Positions 32,384-42,179 of a stretch of 50,643 nt of DNA are shown piece after piece; position 1 is the stretch's first letter; every line of letters starts with the position of its first letter. Source of the stretch: UBA11612 sp964475755 (GTDB lineage: Bacteria > Pseudomonadota > Alphaproteobacteria > Rhodospirillales > Rhodospirillaceae); NCBI GenBank assembly GCA_964475755.1, contig CAYYXR010000020.1, positions 1-50,643 on the forward strand, written 5' to 3'. Position numbers and translations under genes: made by a program. Below the pieces are notes generated by a model that was not told the DNA's origin, made no database searches, and saw nothing but the letters and a program-made list of their open reading frames with translations.

Positions 32384-33757
32384 ATGCCGACGAAGAAAAA
32401 AACAGTTCAGAAGGCTAATTCAAAGCCTCGCGCTAAGAACGCTAGAGCATCTTCTGCATCTGATCGTGCCGAAATTCTAAGCCAGACATCTCAAATACTG
32501 AGCGCTGCGGCGAACGGTATCGTGGCTGTTGATCTGGCCGGCAAAATAGCACTCGCTAACCCTGCTGCGGCAGACTTGCTGAATAGAGATGCAAGTGCCA
32601 TGGCCGGGATGCCCGTTGATCGCGCCTTCGTATATGGCAACGGACATCCAAAAGCTGGAGAAGCCCTTCCGCTTATGACGCAATTTGTGCGCGGACCCTA
32701 TTATATGGATCATGAGGTGCATTTAGCGCGAAGCGACGGTCAAAGTTTCGAGGCGGTCTATTCTGTCGCCACCCTGAAAGTGGGCGGAGAAATTTCCGGA
32801 TATGTGATTACGTTCCAGGATATTACGGAACGCCGGCGATCCGAGGCCGAACTGCGTATTGCAGCGGCCGTTTTTGACAACAACCCCGAGGGGCTGGTTG
32901 TTGCAGATTCATCGCAGCGCGTGGCGAAAGTTAATCCGGCGTTTGAGAAATTGTCTGGTATCAATGCCGCTAAGGCCCGAGGTCTGTCGCTTGCAGATGC
33001 GTTGCTGGGCGGGGCCGATGCCTCGGCGAATGTCCTTGAGAGTCTCGAAGATCGGGAACATGCGCAATGGGAACAGTGGTGCAAGAACAAAAAGGGCAAA
33101 CGGTACTCAGCCAGAATTTCCGTAGCCGTTATTCGGAATGACGCGGCTGTCCCCCAGCAGTACGTTGCCATTATTGCAGACATCACGCAGCGAAAGCTGG
33201 ACGAAGAAAAGATAATTTACCAGGCCAATTACGACCAACTTACGAATTTACCCAACCGCACGCTCTTCATGGATCGCTTAACGAGACGTGTTCTTGAAGG
33301 TAAGCGCTCCAAAACGAGTGTGGGGCTCATGTTCGTGGACTTAGACGGATTTAAAGCCGTCAATGATACGCTCAGCCACGACGCCGGCGATGATCTTTTA
33401 AAGCAAGCTGCGCGCCGATTGGAGCAGTGCATTCGTGAGGCAGATACCGTGGCGCGGCTCGGCGGCGACGAATTTACGGTCATCATGCCGTTGATCGATA
33501 GCTTGGAGGCAGCCGGAATTGTGGCCGACCGTATTATTGCATCGCTAACACAGCCATTCGATTTGAGCGGGCGGGAAGGTCGAATCTCCGCCTCAATTGG
33601 AATCTCGCTTCTTCCGGCGCAGGCTTCGACGGCCAGTGAGCTATTGCACAACGCCGACGTCGCTATGTACCACGCCAAGCGCTCCGGCAAAGCCAATTTC
33701 AAGTTTTATTCCGCCGAACTTGAAGCGACAGTCAGTGTGCCTGAGCGGGCCCTTTGA
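32384..33757 (+). CDS. PAS-PAS-GGDEF diguanylate cyclase
   Basis: A soluble 457-residue signalling protein. After a basic N-terminus (residues 1-25) come two PAS domains, at about 30-150 (GIVAVDLAGKIALANPAAADLL then GYVITFQDITERRRSEAELR) and about 155-275 (FDNNPEGLVVADSSQRVAKV then QYVAIIADITQRKLDEE), and a GGDEF domain at about 285-450. The active site ARLGGDEFTVI is intact and the inhibitory site RxxD is present as READ, so the enzyme should make cyclic-di-GMP and be product-inhibited. No EAL domain follows. The ligand sensed by the PAS domains is unknown; no haem or flavin motif is evident. Confidence 0.94.
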   Translation: MPTKKKTVQKANSKPRAKNARASSASDRAEILSQTSQILSAAANGIVAVDLAGKIALANPAAADLLNRDASAMAGMPVDRAFVYGNGHPKAGEALPLMTQFVRGPYYMDHEVHLARSDGQSFEAVYSVATLKVGGEISGYVITFQDITERRRSEAELRIAAAVFDNNPEGLVVADSSQRVAKVNPAFEKLSGINAAKARGLSLADALLGGADASANVLESLEDREHAQWEQWCKNKKGKRYSARISVAVIRNDAAVPQQYVAIIADITQRKLDEEKIIYQANYDQLTNLPNRTLFMDRLTRRVLEGKRSKTSVGLMFVDLDGFKAVNDTLSHDAGDDLLKQAARRLEQCIREADTVARLGGDEFTVIMPLIDSLEAAGIVADRIIASLTQPFDLSGREGRISASIGISLLPAQASTASELLHNADVAMYHAKRSGKANFKFYSAELEATVSVPERAL

Positions 33758-33874
33758 GGCACCGGAATTGATGCTTGCATTCTGGGTCCGCGTCGGCCAA
33801 AAGCAACCCGAAGCGGCGCATGTGCCTCATGCGCGAAATCGGTACAAAACCTGGAATTACGGGCCCTATTTACC

Positions 33875-35878
33875 ATGAAAGATACGGATATATCTACTCG
33901 CCCGGAGGCCACTCACCGGAGTATGGCCAATGCGATTCGTTTTCTATCTGCAGACGCTGTTCAGAAGGCAAAGTCCGGGCATCCAGGCATGCCCATGGGC
34001 ATGGCCGATGTGGCGACCGTTCTTTTTACCCGATTTTTAAAGTTCGACGCGGCGGATCCAAAGTGGCCGGACCGGGATCGTTTTGTGCTATCCGCAGGGC
34101 ACGGCTCAATGCTTCTGTACGCTCTTATGTATCTCACGGGTTACCCGGACGTGGATATCGAGCAAATCAAGAATTTCCGGCAACTTGGCAGCAAAACAGC
34201 GGGCCATCCTGAATTTGGCCATGCGCTTGGGATTGAAACGACGACCGGCCCCCTTGGGCAAGGGCTGGCCAACGCCGTGGGCATGGCGTTGGGAGAGCGC
34301 CTGTTGGCGTCCCGCTTCGGTTCCGAAGTTGTTGACCACTACACCTATGTCATCGTGGGTGACGGCTGCCTGATGGAAGGCATCAGTCACGAAGCCATAT
34401 CTTTGGCCGGTCATTTAAAGCTCAGTAAATTGATCGTTCTGTTCGACGACAACAAAATCAGTATTGATGGATCGACCGATTTATCTGTTTCGGATGACCA
34501 GAGAAAAAGGTTTGAGGCGTCCGGCTGGAAAACGCTGGCTGTCGATGGTCACGATCCTGAAGCAGTTGAAAGTGCGATCAAGGAAGCAAAGTCCAGCGAT
34601 AAACCGATTATGATTGCATGTCGCACCGTCATCGGTTTTGGTGCGCCGAAGCTGGCTGGAACCGCAAAAACCCACGGCTCGCCCTTAGGGGAAGAAGAGA
34701 TAGCGGGAGCTCGCGAGAAGCTGGGTTGGGCAAGCGAGCCTTTTGTGGTGCCCGACGACGTGCTTTCCGCATGGCGTGAGGTTGGCCGCAAAGGGTCCAG
34801 TGTCCATGACGCTTGGAAAAAGAAGTTGGATTCTGTACCCGCTGACACAAAGGCGGAATTCCTGCGGCTTGTGTCTGGGAGTCTTCCGGCTGGTTGGGAC
34901 AATTCGGTAATTGAAGTGAAGAAAGCGGCATCCGGCGATGCTCCTAAGGTGGCGACACGTCAGGCATCCCAAACGGTGCTGGATGCGCTTACACAAGTGA
35001 TTCCTGAAATGATCGGCGGGTCCGCGGATCTGACTGGGTCGAATAATACCAAGGCATCCGGCTTGCAGCCGGTTTCATCCGCAGACTTTTCCGGCCGCTA
35101 CATCTACTACGGCGTTCGCGAGCATGGCATGGCCGCTGCGATGAACGGGCTAGCGCTTCACGGCGGTGTCATCCCTTACGGTGGGACATTCCTCGTCTTT
35201 ACCGACTACTGCCGCCCATCTATCCGCCTATCTGCGCTAATGGGGCTTCGCTCCATCTACGTCATGACCCACGATTCAATCGGACTCGGGGAAGATGGAC
35301 CTACACACCAGCCGGTAGAACACTTAGCGTCGCTCCGCGCGATCCCGAATCTCTTAGTCATGAGGCCCTGCGATACGGTGGAAACGGCTGAATGCTGGGC
35401 CATTGCAGTTTCTGAGAAAAGTCGGCCGTCGATATTAGCGCTTACGCGCCAAGGCGTTCCAACTCTGCGAACGGCGCATGTCGAAGAAAACCTGAGTTCA
35501 AAAGGAGCGTATGTCATTGCGGATAGCGGTGGAGAACGCAAAGTTACGATCCTTGCGACAGGCTCAGAAGTTTCGATTGCAGTGGAAGCGAAAGCCGCTC
35601 TTGAAAGCGAAGGTATCGGCACAGCCGTTGTATCAATGCCGAGTTGGGAATTGTTTGATGCCCAGCCGCAATCTTATCGGGATAAGGTGCTCGGCGTAGG
35701 AACCGTAAGGATTGCCATTGAGGCGGCAACTTCTTTTGGCTGGGAGCGCTATCTAGGTGAAACCGATATTTTCATCGGGATGAAAGGATTTGGTGCCTCA
35801 GCTCCGGCGCCGGACTTGTATAAGCACTTTGGGATTACCGCAGATGCTGTTGTCAAGGCGGCCAAAGGGAAGCTGTAA
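33875..35878 (+). CDS. tkt: Transketolase
   Basis: Transfers two-carbon ketol units in the non-oxidative pentose phosphate pathway with thiamine diphosphate. Its length of 667 residues is standard. Present are MANAIRFLSADAVQKAKSGHPG at the start, the TPP/Mg motif GDGCLMEGISHEAISLA ending in LFDDN, the substrate-contacting GLGEDGPTHQPVEHLASLRA, and the cofactor-stacking TDYCRPSIRL. All key residues appear intact. It is followed 14 bases on by rpe, which supplies its xylulose 5-phosphate substrate, so the two make a pentose phosphate unit. Confidence 0.97.
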   Translation: MKDTDISTRPEATHRSMANAIRFLSADAVQKAKSGHPGMPMGMADVATVLFTRFLKFDAADPKWPDRDRFVLSAGHGSMLLYALMYLTGYPDVDIEQIKNFRQLGSKTAGHPEFGHALGIETTTGPLGQGLANAVGMALGERLLASRFGSEVVDHYTYVIVGDGCLMEGISHEAISLAGHLKLSKLIVLFDDNKISIDGSTDLSVSDDQRKRFEASGWKTLAVDGHDPEAVESAIKEAKSSDKPIMIACRTVIGFGAPKLAGTAKTHGSPLGEEEIAGAREKLGWASEPFVVPDDVLSAWREVGRKGSSVHDAWKKKLDSVPADTKAEFLRLVSGSLPAGWDNSVIEVKKAASGDAPKVATRQASQTVLDALTQVIPEMIGGSADLTGSNNTKASGLQPVSSADFSGRYIYYGVREHGMAAAMNGLALHGGVIPYGGTFLVFTDYCRPSIRLSALMGLRSIYVMTHDSIGLGEDGPTHQPVEHLASLRAIPNLLVMRPCDTVETAECWAIAVSEKSRPSILALTRQGVPTLRTAHVEENLSSKGAYVIADSGGERKVTILATGSEVSIAVEAKAALESEGIGTAVVSMPSWELFDAQPQSYRDKVLGVGTVRIAIEAATSFGWERYLGETDIFIGMKGFGASAPAPDLYKHFGITADAVVKAAKGKL

Positions 35879-35891
35879 AGGCCAATTTCAC

Positions 35892-36548
35892 GTGCCCATA
35901 AAAATCGCACCCAGTATTTTATCGGCTGATTTCGCTAAATTGGGCGAAGAAGTGCGAGCCATTGATGCGGCGGGCGCAGATTATATTCACGTTGATGTTA
36001 TGGATGGGCACTTTGTACCCAATATCACAATCGGACCTGGGGTTATTAAGGCGCTACGGCCGCATTCAAAGAAGGTCTTCGACGTTCATTTAATGATCGA
36101 GCCGGTTGATCCGTTCATCGGTTCGTTTGCTGATGCCGGTGCCGACATCATAACGGTGCATGTTGAGGCCGGCGCGCATCTGGACCGCTCGCTACAGGTG
36201 ATCAAGTCACTCGGAAAAAAAGCAGGCGTATCGCTTAATCCATCGACCCCTGCGGAAACGGTGGAATATGTTTTAGACAAACTGGATTTGATACTCGTCA
36301 TGACGGTTAACCCGGGCTTTGGCGGTCAATCGTTCATATCTTCACAGATAGAGAAAATCCGGCGCCTTAAATCCATGATCGGGGATCGACCCATCGAGTT
36401 AGAGGTGGACGGTGGGATTAATCCGGACACCGCTCGCCAGTGTGTCGAGGCGGGCGCGAATGTCCTTGTGGCCGGTACGGCGGTGTTTAAGGGAGACTAC
36501 ACAGCCAATATAAAGGCGCTCCGCAGTGCTGACGGCGCCAAGCCCTAG
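35892..36548 (+). CDS. rpe: Ribulose-phosphate 3-epimerase
   Basis: Interconverts ribulose 5-phosphate and xylulose 5-phosphate. From the GTG at 35892 (reading VPIKIAPSILSADF) the protein is 218 residues, close to the usual 220-225. Metal-binding and catalytic positions are present: SADF, HVDVMDGHFVPN, VHVEAGAHL, VMTVNPGFGGQ and the phosphate-binding VDGGI and VAGTAVF. A longer in-frame reading from 35790 would lie inside tkt and is not family sequence. AAGG precedes the GTG by about ten bases. Confidence 0.95.
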   Translation: MPIKIAPSILSADFAKLGEEVRAIDAAGADYIHVDVMDGHFVPNITIGPGVIKALRPHSKKVFDVHLMIEPVDPFIGSFADAGADIITVHVEAGAHLDRSLQVIKSLGKKAGVSLNPSTPAETVEYVLDKLDLILVMTVNPGFGGQSFISSQIEKIRRLKSMIGDRPIELEVDGGINPDTARQCVEAGANVLVAGTAVFKGDYTANIKALRSADGAKP

Positions 36549-36608
36549 ATTGCCGAAATATTACACACAGGCTTCTCCGGGCCTCTTGGACCCCTCTACG
36601 TAATAAAA

Positions 36609-36626
36609 CCTTCATATTTCTGTCAC
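36609..36626 (+). promoter_or_regulatory. Pho box upstream of pstS
   Basis: CCTTCATATTTCTGTCAC fits the PhoB-binding pattern of two CTGTCAT-like 7-mers separated by four bases (CCTTCAT, ATTT, CTGTCAC). It lies 67 bases before the pstS ATG and replaces a -35 element; a weak -10 is possible downstream. Since phoB is the last gene of the same cluster, autoregulated phosphate control is expected. Recognition is by eye against the known consensus. Confidence 0.75.
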
Positions 36627-36692
36627 AAAAGTTTATGAGTACCTAGATATTGATGACGTGTTTCCTTTCGTTCCAATCATTGGAGAACACGC

Positions 36693-37664
36693 ATGCAATT
36701 GAAGGTCACAGGCGCAGTTATCGTGGCGAGCTGGCTCGTGGCATTTCCGACACTTGCGGTCGATGTCGATCCGACGCTTCAAAGTTACTCTAAAGCGGCG
36801 GGCGTCGAAGGCAGCCTTAAGTCAATTGGATCTGACACACTCAACAACCTCATGGCTTTGTGGGCGGAGGGTTTCAAAAAGGAATACCCAAGCGTTGACA
36901 TTGAAATCGAGGGAAAGGGTTCGGGCACGGCACCTCCGGCCCTGATTTCGGGAACAGCTCAGTTTGGCCCTATGTCGCGGCCGATGAAGTCCGTCGAAGT
37001 TGACGATTTCGAAAAGCGCTACGGCTACAAGCCGACACCCATGCGCGCCGCCGTAGATGCGTTGGCGGTATTTGTCCATAAGGACAATCCGATCCAATGT
37101 CTTTCACTTGAGCAAGTCGATGCGATTTTTTCCAAAACCAGAAAACGCGGCCTGTCTAACGACATCAAAACTTGGGGTGACGTTGGGTTGACGGGTGAAT
37201 GGGCTTCGAAACCGATCTCGGTATATGGACGCAATTCAGCCTCGGGTACCTATGGTTATTTCAAGGAAGTTGCTCTTGCCGACGGTGATTACAAAGACAG
37301 CGTTAAAGAACAGCCGGGATCATCGGCGGTCGTCCAAGGCGTGGCGACTGACAAGTTTTCCATTGGCTATTCCGGGGTGGGTTACAAAACCGCCGACGTT
37401 CGGACGGTTCCAATCGCCGCGAATGACGGCGGTACGTGTTTCGATGCAACAGCTGAGAACGCGTATGCCGGCGAGTATCCCATCGCACGCTTTCTCTATG
37501 TCTACCTGAACAAAAAACCGGGAAGCACACTGGATCCGTTGCGCGGCGAATTTGTGAAGTTTGTCCTCTCAAAACAGGGGCAGGAAGCCGTGGTAAAGGA
37601 TGGGTATTATCCAATTCCTTCGGCGGTGGCCAACCAAGACCTAGAGGTTTTCGAATTGAACTAA
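36693..37664 (+). CDS. pstS: Phosphate ABC transporter substrate-binding protein
   Basis: Periplasmic phosphate-binding protein of the Pst importer, 323 residues with a signal peptide of about 22 residues (cut near FPTLAVD). Phosphate contacts are in SIGSDTLNNLM, the GKGSGTAPPALISGTAQFGPMSRPM block, and RNSASGTYGYFKE. The family variant is the PBP_like_2/PstS type found with oversized PstC and PstA permeases in Proteobacteria. It follows the Pho box. A large hairpin follows before pstC, as is common where the binding protein must be more abundant than the permease. Confidence 0.94.
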   Translation: MQLKVTGAVIVASWLVAFPTLAVDVDPTLQSYSKAAGVEGSLKSIGSDTLNNLMALWAEGFKKEYPSVDIEIEGKGSGTAPPALISGTAQFGPMSRPMKSVEVDDFEKRYGYKPTPMRAAVDALAVFVHKDNPIQCLSLEQVDAIFSKTRKRGLSNDIKTWGDVGLTGEWASKPISVYGRNSASGTYGYFKEVALADGDYKDSVKEQPGSSAVVQGVATDKFSIGYSGVGYKTADVRTVPIAANDGGTCFDATAENAYAGEYPIARFLYVYLNKKPGSTLDPLRGEFVKFVLSKQGQEAVVKDGYYPIPSAVANQDLEVFELN

Positions 37665-37687
37665 CGCTGAAATATTGCGCAAATCTG

Positions 37688-37730
37688 GACGCTGGCGGCT
37701 TCATGAAGCTGCCAGCGTCGTTTCCGTTTT
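37688..37730 (+). terminator. Hairpin between pstS and pstC (partial terminator or processing site)
   Basis: GACGCTGGC (37688-37696) pairs with GCCAGCGTC (37711-37719), continuing inward through GCTTC and GAAGC, so the whole stem is about 15 bp with one G-U pair. It is followed by GTTTCCGTTTT. This would terminate part of the transcripts or protect the pstS mRNA 3' end, which would give excess PstS. Known pst operons behave this way; the effect here is inferred. Confidence 0.8.
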
Positions 37731-37771
37731 AACGCCTAGAGCAAACAAATTTAGTTTCATTGGAATTTGAC

Positions 37772-40417
37772 GTGTCGCCGACCCAAAAATTGCCGGTTAA
37801 TTCACCTGACAAATCATCTGGTGGCAGCGATCTGACCCGGCGCCGGTCAATGACGACCGCGCGGTCCGTCATCATTGCGGACAAAGTCGCCGACTGGACG
37901 ATCCGCATAGGCGGCATCGGCGTCATCATCGCAGTTTTCGGAATTATGCTGTTTTTGGCGCAGGTGGTAGTCCCCCTTTTTACCGGTGCATCTTCCGGCG
38001 AGCCCCAATCCACAAGTATGGGTGAGGGGGGTGGAGCGCCCATTTTAAGCGTCATAGACGAATACAAGACACTCTCAACGACAGTTGATGCGACCGGCCA
38101 AGTCGGTGTCTTTCACATTGAATCCGGCACCGCGCTCAATGTTGATGATTTCGATTTTGGCGAAGCGGACCTGACCGCTTTTGCGCGAACCATAAGTGGC
38201 CGTGATGTCGCTTTCGGATTTGCAGATGGGTCGTTACGACTGGGCGCGATGACGATCGGCGGTGAAGTGTTTGCCGCGGAAAATGTCCCGAGCGGTTTAA
38301 CGCGTCTCGGCAGTAATGATTTGACTGATGGCCGGTCCATATTCACGCAGGTCGCAGGCGACCAAATCCGGCGCATCTCCGTGGAAACCAGCTTGGAGGA
38401 AGCGCAACAGATCGCTCCGGAAAGAGTGCCTCTTGTCGCGATAGATTATCGATTTGGCGGCACCTTGGAACGTCCGACCAAATCGTTTGTCACGGTTGAT
38501 GCCAATGGCATTGCTCGCTTAAGCCGAGCTGCATCCAGGACGAATATGTTGACCGGTCAAACCACAACGACCCTCACCACGTCCGAGCTTCCGGGGCTCC
38601 CTCCCCAAGTCGAGGTCTACAAAGTTCTTATGACCGATAAGGCTGACCAAGTTTTCGTCATCGACAGAGATGGTGCTGTCTACAGATATGATACGCGCAA
38701 TTTCAATCAACCGCAGCTAGCGGAGTCAAAGAATTTGTTGCCGCAGGGCGTGTCGGTTGGAGCGGTGAAATTCTTAATCGGCGAGCAGTCTCTTGTGGTC
38801 GGCGGCTCTGACGGTTCGGTCAACGTTTACTTTCGTCTGCCGGTCGATGGTGCGCAAACCAAAGATGGATTTGTAATGACGCGCGCGCACGAGCTCGAAA
38901 AACACGCGTCTGGCATCGTCGCCATGGATGTGAGCCAACGCGGAAAAATGTTTGTGACTGCCGATACGCAAGGTCACGTGTGGCTGCGGCATTCAACCAG
39001 TGAGCAAGTTCTATTGAAACTGCTCCCCCCGAGTCTCCCGCAGAATTATACCGTTGTTTCGTTTGCGCCGCGCGAAGACGGTGTAGTGGCGCTGACAGAC
39101 AATGGAACAGCGATTGCGTGGGACATTGACGCGCCGCATCCGGAAACGACTCTCGGCACAATTTTCGGAAAGGTCTGGTACGAAGGGTATCCGGAGCCGG
39201 AGTATACTTGGCAATCCTCGTCGGGCACCGACGCCTTTGAGCCCAAGTTCTCCCTTGTGCCTCTCATTTTCGGAACGGTTAAGGCGACGGTTTACTCTCT
39301 TTTGTTTGCGATACCGATTGCCCTTGGCGCTGCCATTTATACATCGGAGTTTGTCCACCACAAAGTTAGGGCCGTAGTGAAGCCAACCATGGAGCTTATG
39401 GCGTCGTTGCCGTCTGTTGTTCTTGGTTTTATTGCCGCGCTGATACTGGCACCTATTGTCGAAACGTGGATTGCGGCCGTAATTCTAGCGTTTGTCGTCA
39501 TTCCTGCGGGCCTATTCTTCAGCGCATACCTATGGCAACTGCTGCCTGGGCCGGTTGCGCTGAGATACGGGGGTGTGCCGAAGTTTTTGCTCATGTTCGT
39601 GTCGGTGTTCGTGTTCGGGTATATCGCGTATGCGTCAGGTTCGCTATTTGAGCGATTATTTTTTGCGGGTGACTTGAAGGCCTGGTCGAACGGAGATATC
39701 GGCTCGAGCGCGCCGGTCACTATGCTGATCGTATTTCCGTTCGTATTTCTTGCGGTGTTCATTACATCGGACCGATTTGTCACGACCATCCTAGGAACAT
39801 TTCTTAGAGGACAAGACCGGGTCCGGGCCGGTTTAGCGGATATGTGTCGCTGGTTTGTGACTCTGTTAGTGAGCGCTGGCCTCAGCTACCTGCTGGCCAT
39901 GTTGTTAATCGTTGGCGGATTGGATCCGCGGGGTGGCGTTGTCGATACCTATGTGCAGCGAAATACATTGATCGTTGGTTTTGCGATGGGATTTGCCGTT
40001 ATCCCGATCATCTACACTATTGCCGAAGACGCCTTGAATGCTGTGCCGGAACATTTGCGCGCTGCGAGTTTGGGCTGCGGTGCGACAACGTGGCAGACGT
40101 CGATCAATGTTATTTTGCCGACGGCGATGAGCGGAGTGTTTTCAGCGATTATGGTTGGAATGGGCCGCGCCGTCGGTGAAACCATGATTGTCGTGATGGC
40201 TGCGGGAAATACGCCGCTTTTAGATTGGAATATTTTCAATGGCTTGCGTGCGCTATCGGCCAACATTGCGGTGGAGTTACCCGAAGCGGTGCGGGACTCA
40301 ACATTGTATCGAATGCTCTTTCTTGCAGCCTTGACGCTGTTCATTGTGACCTTTGCAGTCAACACACTTGCCGAAGTTGTGCGCCAGCGCTTCCGTAAAC
40401 GCGCCGCGCAGTTGTGA
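37772..40417 (+). CDS. pstC: Phosphate ABC transporter permease PstC with periplasmic beta-propeller insert
   Basis: An inner-membrane permease subunit of 881 residues, against about 320 for E. coli PstC. A first helix (about 43-72) is followed by a periplasmic region of about 420 residues. That region has blade-like repeats such as GQVGVFHIESG, FVTVDANGIARLSR, FVIDRDGAVYRYDTRN, LVVGGSDGSVNVYFRL, FVTADTQGHVWLRH and VALTDNGTAIAWDI, a WD40-like propeller. From about residue 495 the ordinary ABC permease helices follow (IFGTVKATVYSLLFAIPIAL, later the EAA-like loop with AASLGCGATTWQ). Long PstC of this kind is known in several Proteobacteria. The GTG at 37772 has GGAA upstream; a TTG at 37760 is the alternative. 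Confidence 0.93.
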   Translation: MSPTQKLPVNSPDKSSGGSDLTRRRSMTTARSVIIADKVADWTIRIGGIGVIIAVFGIMLFLAQVVVPLFTGASSGEPQSTSMGEGGGAPILSVIDEYKTLSTTVDATGQVGVFHIESGTALNVDDFDFGEADLTAFARTISGRDVAFGFADGSLRLGAMTIGGEVFAAENVPSGLTRLGSNDLTDGRSIFTQVAGDQIRRISVETSLEEAQQIAPERVPLVAIDYRFGGTLERPTKSFVTVDANGIARLSRAASRTNMLTGQTTTTLTTSELPGLPPQVEVYKVLMTDKADQVFVIDRDGAVYRYDTRNFNQPQLAESKNLLPQGVSVGAVKFLIGEQSLVVGGSDGSVNVYFRLPVDGAQTKDGFVMTRAHELEKHASGIVAMDVSQRGKMFVTADTQGHVWLRHSTSEQVLLKLLPPSLPQNYTVVSFAPREDGVVALTDNGTAIAWDIDAPHPETTLGTIFGKVWYEGYPEPEYTWQSSSGTDAFEPKFSLVPLIFGTVKATVYSLLFAIPIALGAAIYTSEFVHHKVRAVVKPTMELMASLPSVVLGFIAALILAPIVETWIAAVILAFVVIPAGLFFSAYLWQLLPGPVALRYGGVPKFLLMFVSVFVFGYIAYASGSLFERLFFAGDLKAWSNGDIGSSAPVTMLIVFPFVFLAVFITSDRFVTTILGTFLRGQDRVRAGLADMCRWFVTLLVSAGLSYLLAMLLIVGGLDPRGGVVDTYVQRNTLIVGFAMGFAVIPIIYTIAEDALNAVPEHLRAASLGCGATTWQTSINVILPTAMSGVFSAIMVGMGRAVGETMIVVMAAGNTPLLDWNIFNGLRALSANIAVELPEAVRDSTLYRMLFLAALTLFIVTFAVNTLAEVVRQRFRKRAAQL

Positions 40418-40427
40418 GAGGGAAGAA

Positions 40428-42173
40428 ATGAGCTCCGCTTCAGAAACAACCCTTCCCATCGCTGATACGACGAGTATTTCTGAGCCTGTCCGTCAGGTGC
40501 GCACCACCGACATGCGCGCGCGTGGTGAGCCCGCTCTCTGGAGCTTGGGCGGCGCGCTTGCGATAGGTGTTATCATGATAATCGGGTTTCTGATTCTCGT
40601 TCTTTGGAACGGAATAGTAACTTTTGTTCCGAAGCCCATCGCTGTCGTAACGTCCGTTGACGGAACGGTGACCGCCGGCGAGCCGTTTCGCTCAGAGGTA
40701 TTCAAGCTCAGCCCCGATATTCTTGAACGACTTTCTGGCGATTGGCAGCAAAATATTGCCGCTAACGAGGGCTATGCGGAACGTACGTTGTACCGCATAG
40801 GCAATTTTGATTTGTACGGTGAGGACTTTCGATGGGTTGTGCAGTTTGACGTGCAAGATATCGCATATCCCGAGGATATTGTTTTTGTTGAACGTTTGGA
40901 GTGGGGGCCGTTTGTCGGTACGGTTGAGACCTTCTCAGTTGATGGCCAAGCCCGAGATTTTGAGTCTCTGGCTGATCCCGAGTTCGAATCCGCTCACGAA
41001 GCAGCCTTGGAGCGTAGCGAGCTAATCGCCGAAATCGAACACGATGAAATTGGTGCGATTAACTACGAACTTGAAGAATCTAGATTGGATCTTCGCAAAA
41101 TAGAACTCGAGTACGGGGCCAACAGCTCACAATACACAACGGCGCAAACTGAGCTCGAGCAAAGAGGCGCTGTCCTGCAAAGACAGCATGATGAGCTTTC
41201 AGCTCGCGTGCAGGCCATGCGCGCGGAGAACGCTAAGAATACATTGACCTTGGCCGAGATCGGCGGTCGCGAGGTAACGATTGAATTTGCGGAGCTGGTT
41301 CGCGCGTACGCCGCCAACAACCTAAGTTTTTTTGATAGCGTAGGCGTATATTTTTCCCGATGGTGGGAGTTCCTTTCTGCCGAACCCAGAGAAGCGAACA
41401 CCGAGGGCGGCGTTTTCCCAGCAATATTCGGAACGGCGGCAATGACGTTGCTGATGGTGATCGCAGTTACGCCTTTTGGCGTTATTACCGCTTTATATTT
41501 GCGTGAATATGCCGCTCAAGGTCGACTCGTATCTTTCGTACGTATTTCCGTGAACAATTTGGCGGGAGTTCCATCGATTGTTTATGGCGTGTTCGGCTTG
41601 GGATTCTTTGCCTACGTACTAGGTGGCTCAATCGACTCTCTGTTCTATCCAGAGCGCTTTCCAAATCCGATATTCGGCACCGGTGGTTTGATGTGGGCGT
41701 CCCTGACCCTTGCACTGCTTACTGTGCCAGTTGTCATTGTCGCCACAGAAGAAGCGTTGGCTGCTGTCCCCCGGTCAATGAGAGAAGGTTCTCTCGCATG
41801 CGGCGCCTCCAAATGGCAGACGATCAAATACATCGTATTGCCCCGGGCAATGCCGGGGATCATGACGGGCATTATTCTAGCCATGGCGCGCGGCGCTGGA
41901 GAGGTGGCGCCCTTGATGTTGGTGGGCGTCGTAAAATTGGCGCCCGAACTTCCGATCGATGGCTTTTTCCCGTTTGTACACCTAGAGCGCAGTTTTATGC
42001 ACCTCGGCTTTCATATCTACGACGTCGGTTTTCAATCGCGTAACGCAGAAGCCGGGAAGCCCATGGTTTTTGTCACAACGATGCTTCTCATCGCCCTAAT
42101 TGCCGCGATGAATGCAACCGCAATTGTTATTCGCAACCGACTGAAGCGAAAATTCGTTGGAAGCCAGTTTTAA
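40428..42173 (+). CDS. pstA: Phosphate ABC transporter permease PstA with coiled-coil insert
   Basis: The second permease subunit, 581 residues against about 300 for E. coli PstA. One helix at about 37-68 precedes a periplasmic region of roughly 250 residues that includes a charged coiled coil at about 190-270 (for example ALERSELIAEIEHDE). The conserved permease part starts at about residue 325 (IFGTAAMTLLMVIAVTPFGV) and contains the EAA-like loop REGSLACGASKWQTIKYIVL. GAGAGGGAAGAA precedes the ATG at 40428; in-frame codons upstream lie inside pstC. It is adjacent to pstC with ten bases between them. The insert presumably packs against the PstC propeller; that is inference. Confidence 0.94.
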   Translation: MSSASETTLPIADTTSISEPVRQVRTTDMRARGEPALWSLGGALAIGVIMIIGFLILVLWNGIVTFVPKPIAVVTSVDGTVTAGEPFRSEVFKLSPDILERLSGDWQQNIAANEGYAERTLYRIGNFDLYGEDFRWVVQFDVQDIAYPEDIVFVERLEWGPFVGTVETFSVDGQARDFESLADPEFESAHEAALERSELIAEIEHDEIGAINYELEESRLDLRKIELEYGANSSQYTTAQTELEQRGAVLQRQHDELSARVQAMRAENAKNTLTLAEIGGREVTIEFAELVRAYAANNLSFFDSVGVYFSRWWEFLSAEPREANTEGGVFPAIFGTAAMTLLMVIAVTPFGVITALYLREYAAQGRLVSFVRISVNNLAGVPSIVYGVFGLGFFAYVLGGSIDSLFYPERFPNPIFGTGGLMWASLTLALLTVPVVIVATEEALAAVPRSMREGSLACGASKWQTIKYIVLPRAMPGIMTGIILAMARGAGEVAPLMLVGVVKLAPELPIDGFFPFVHLERSFMHLGFHIYDVGFQSRNAEAGKPMVFVTTMLLIALIAAMNATAIVIRNRLKRKFVGSQF

Positions 42174-42179
42174 GGGGAG

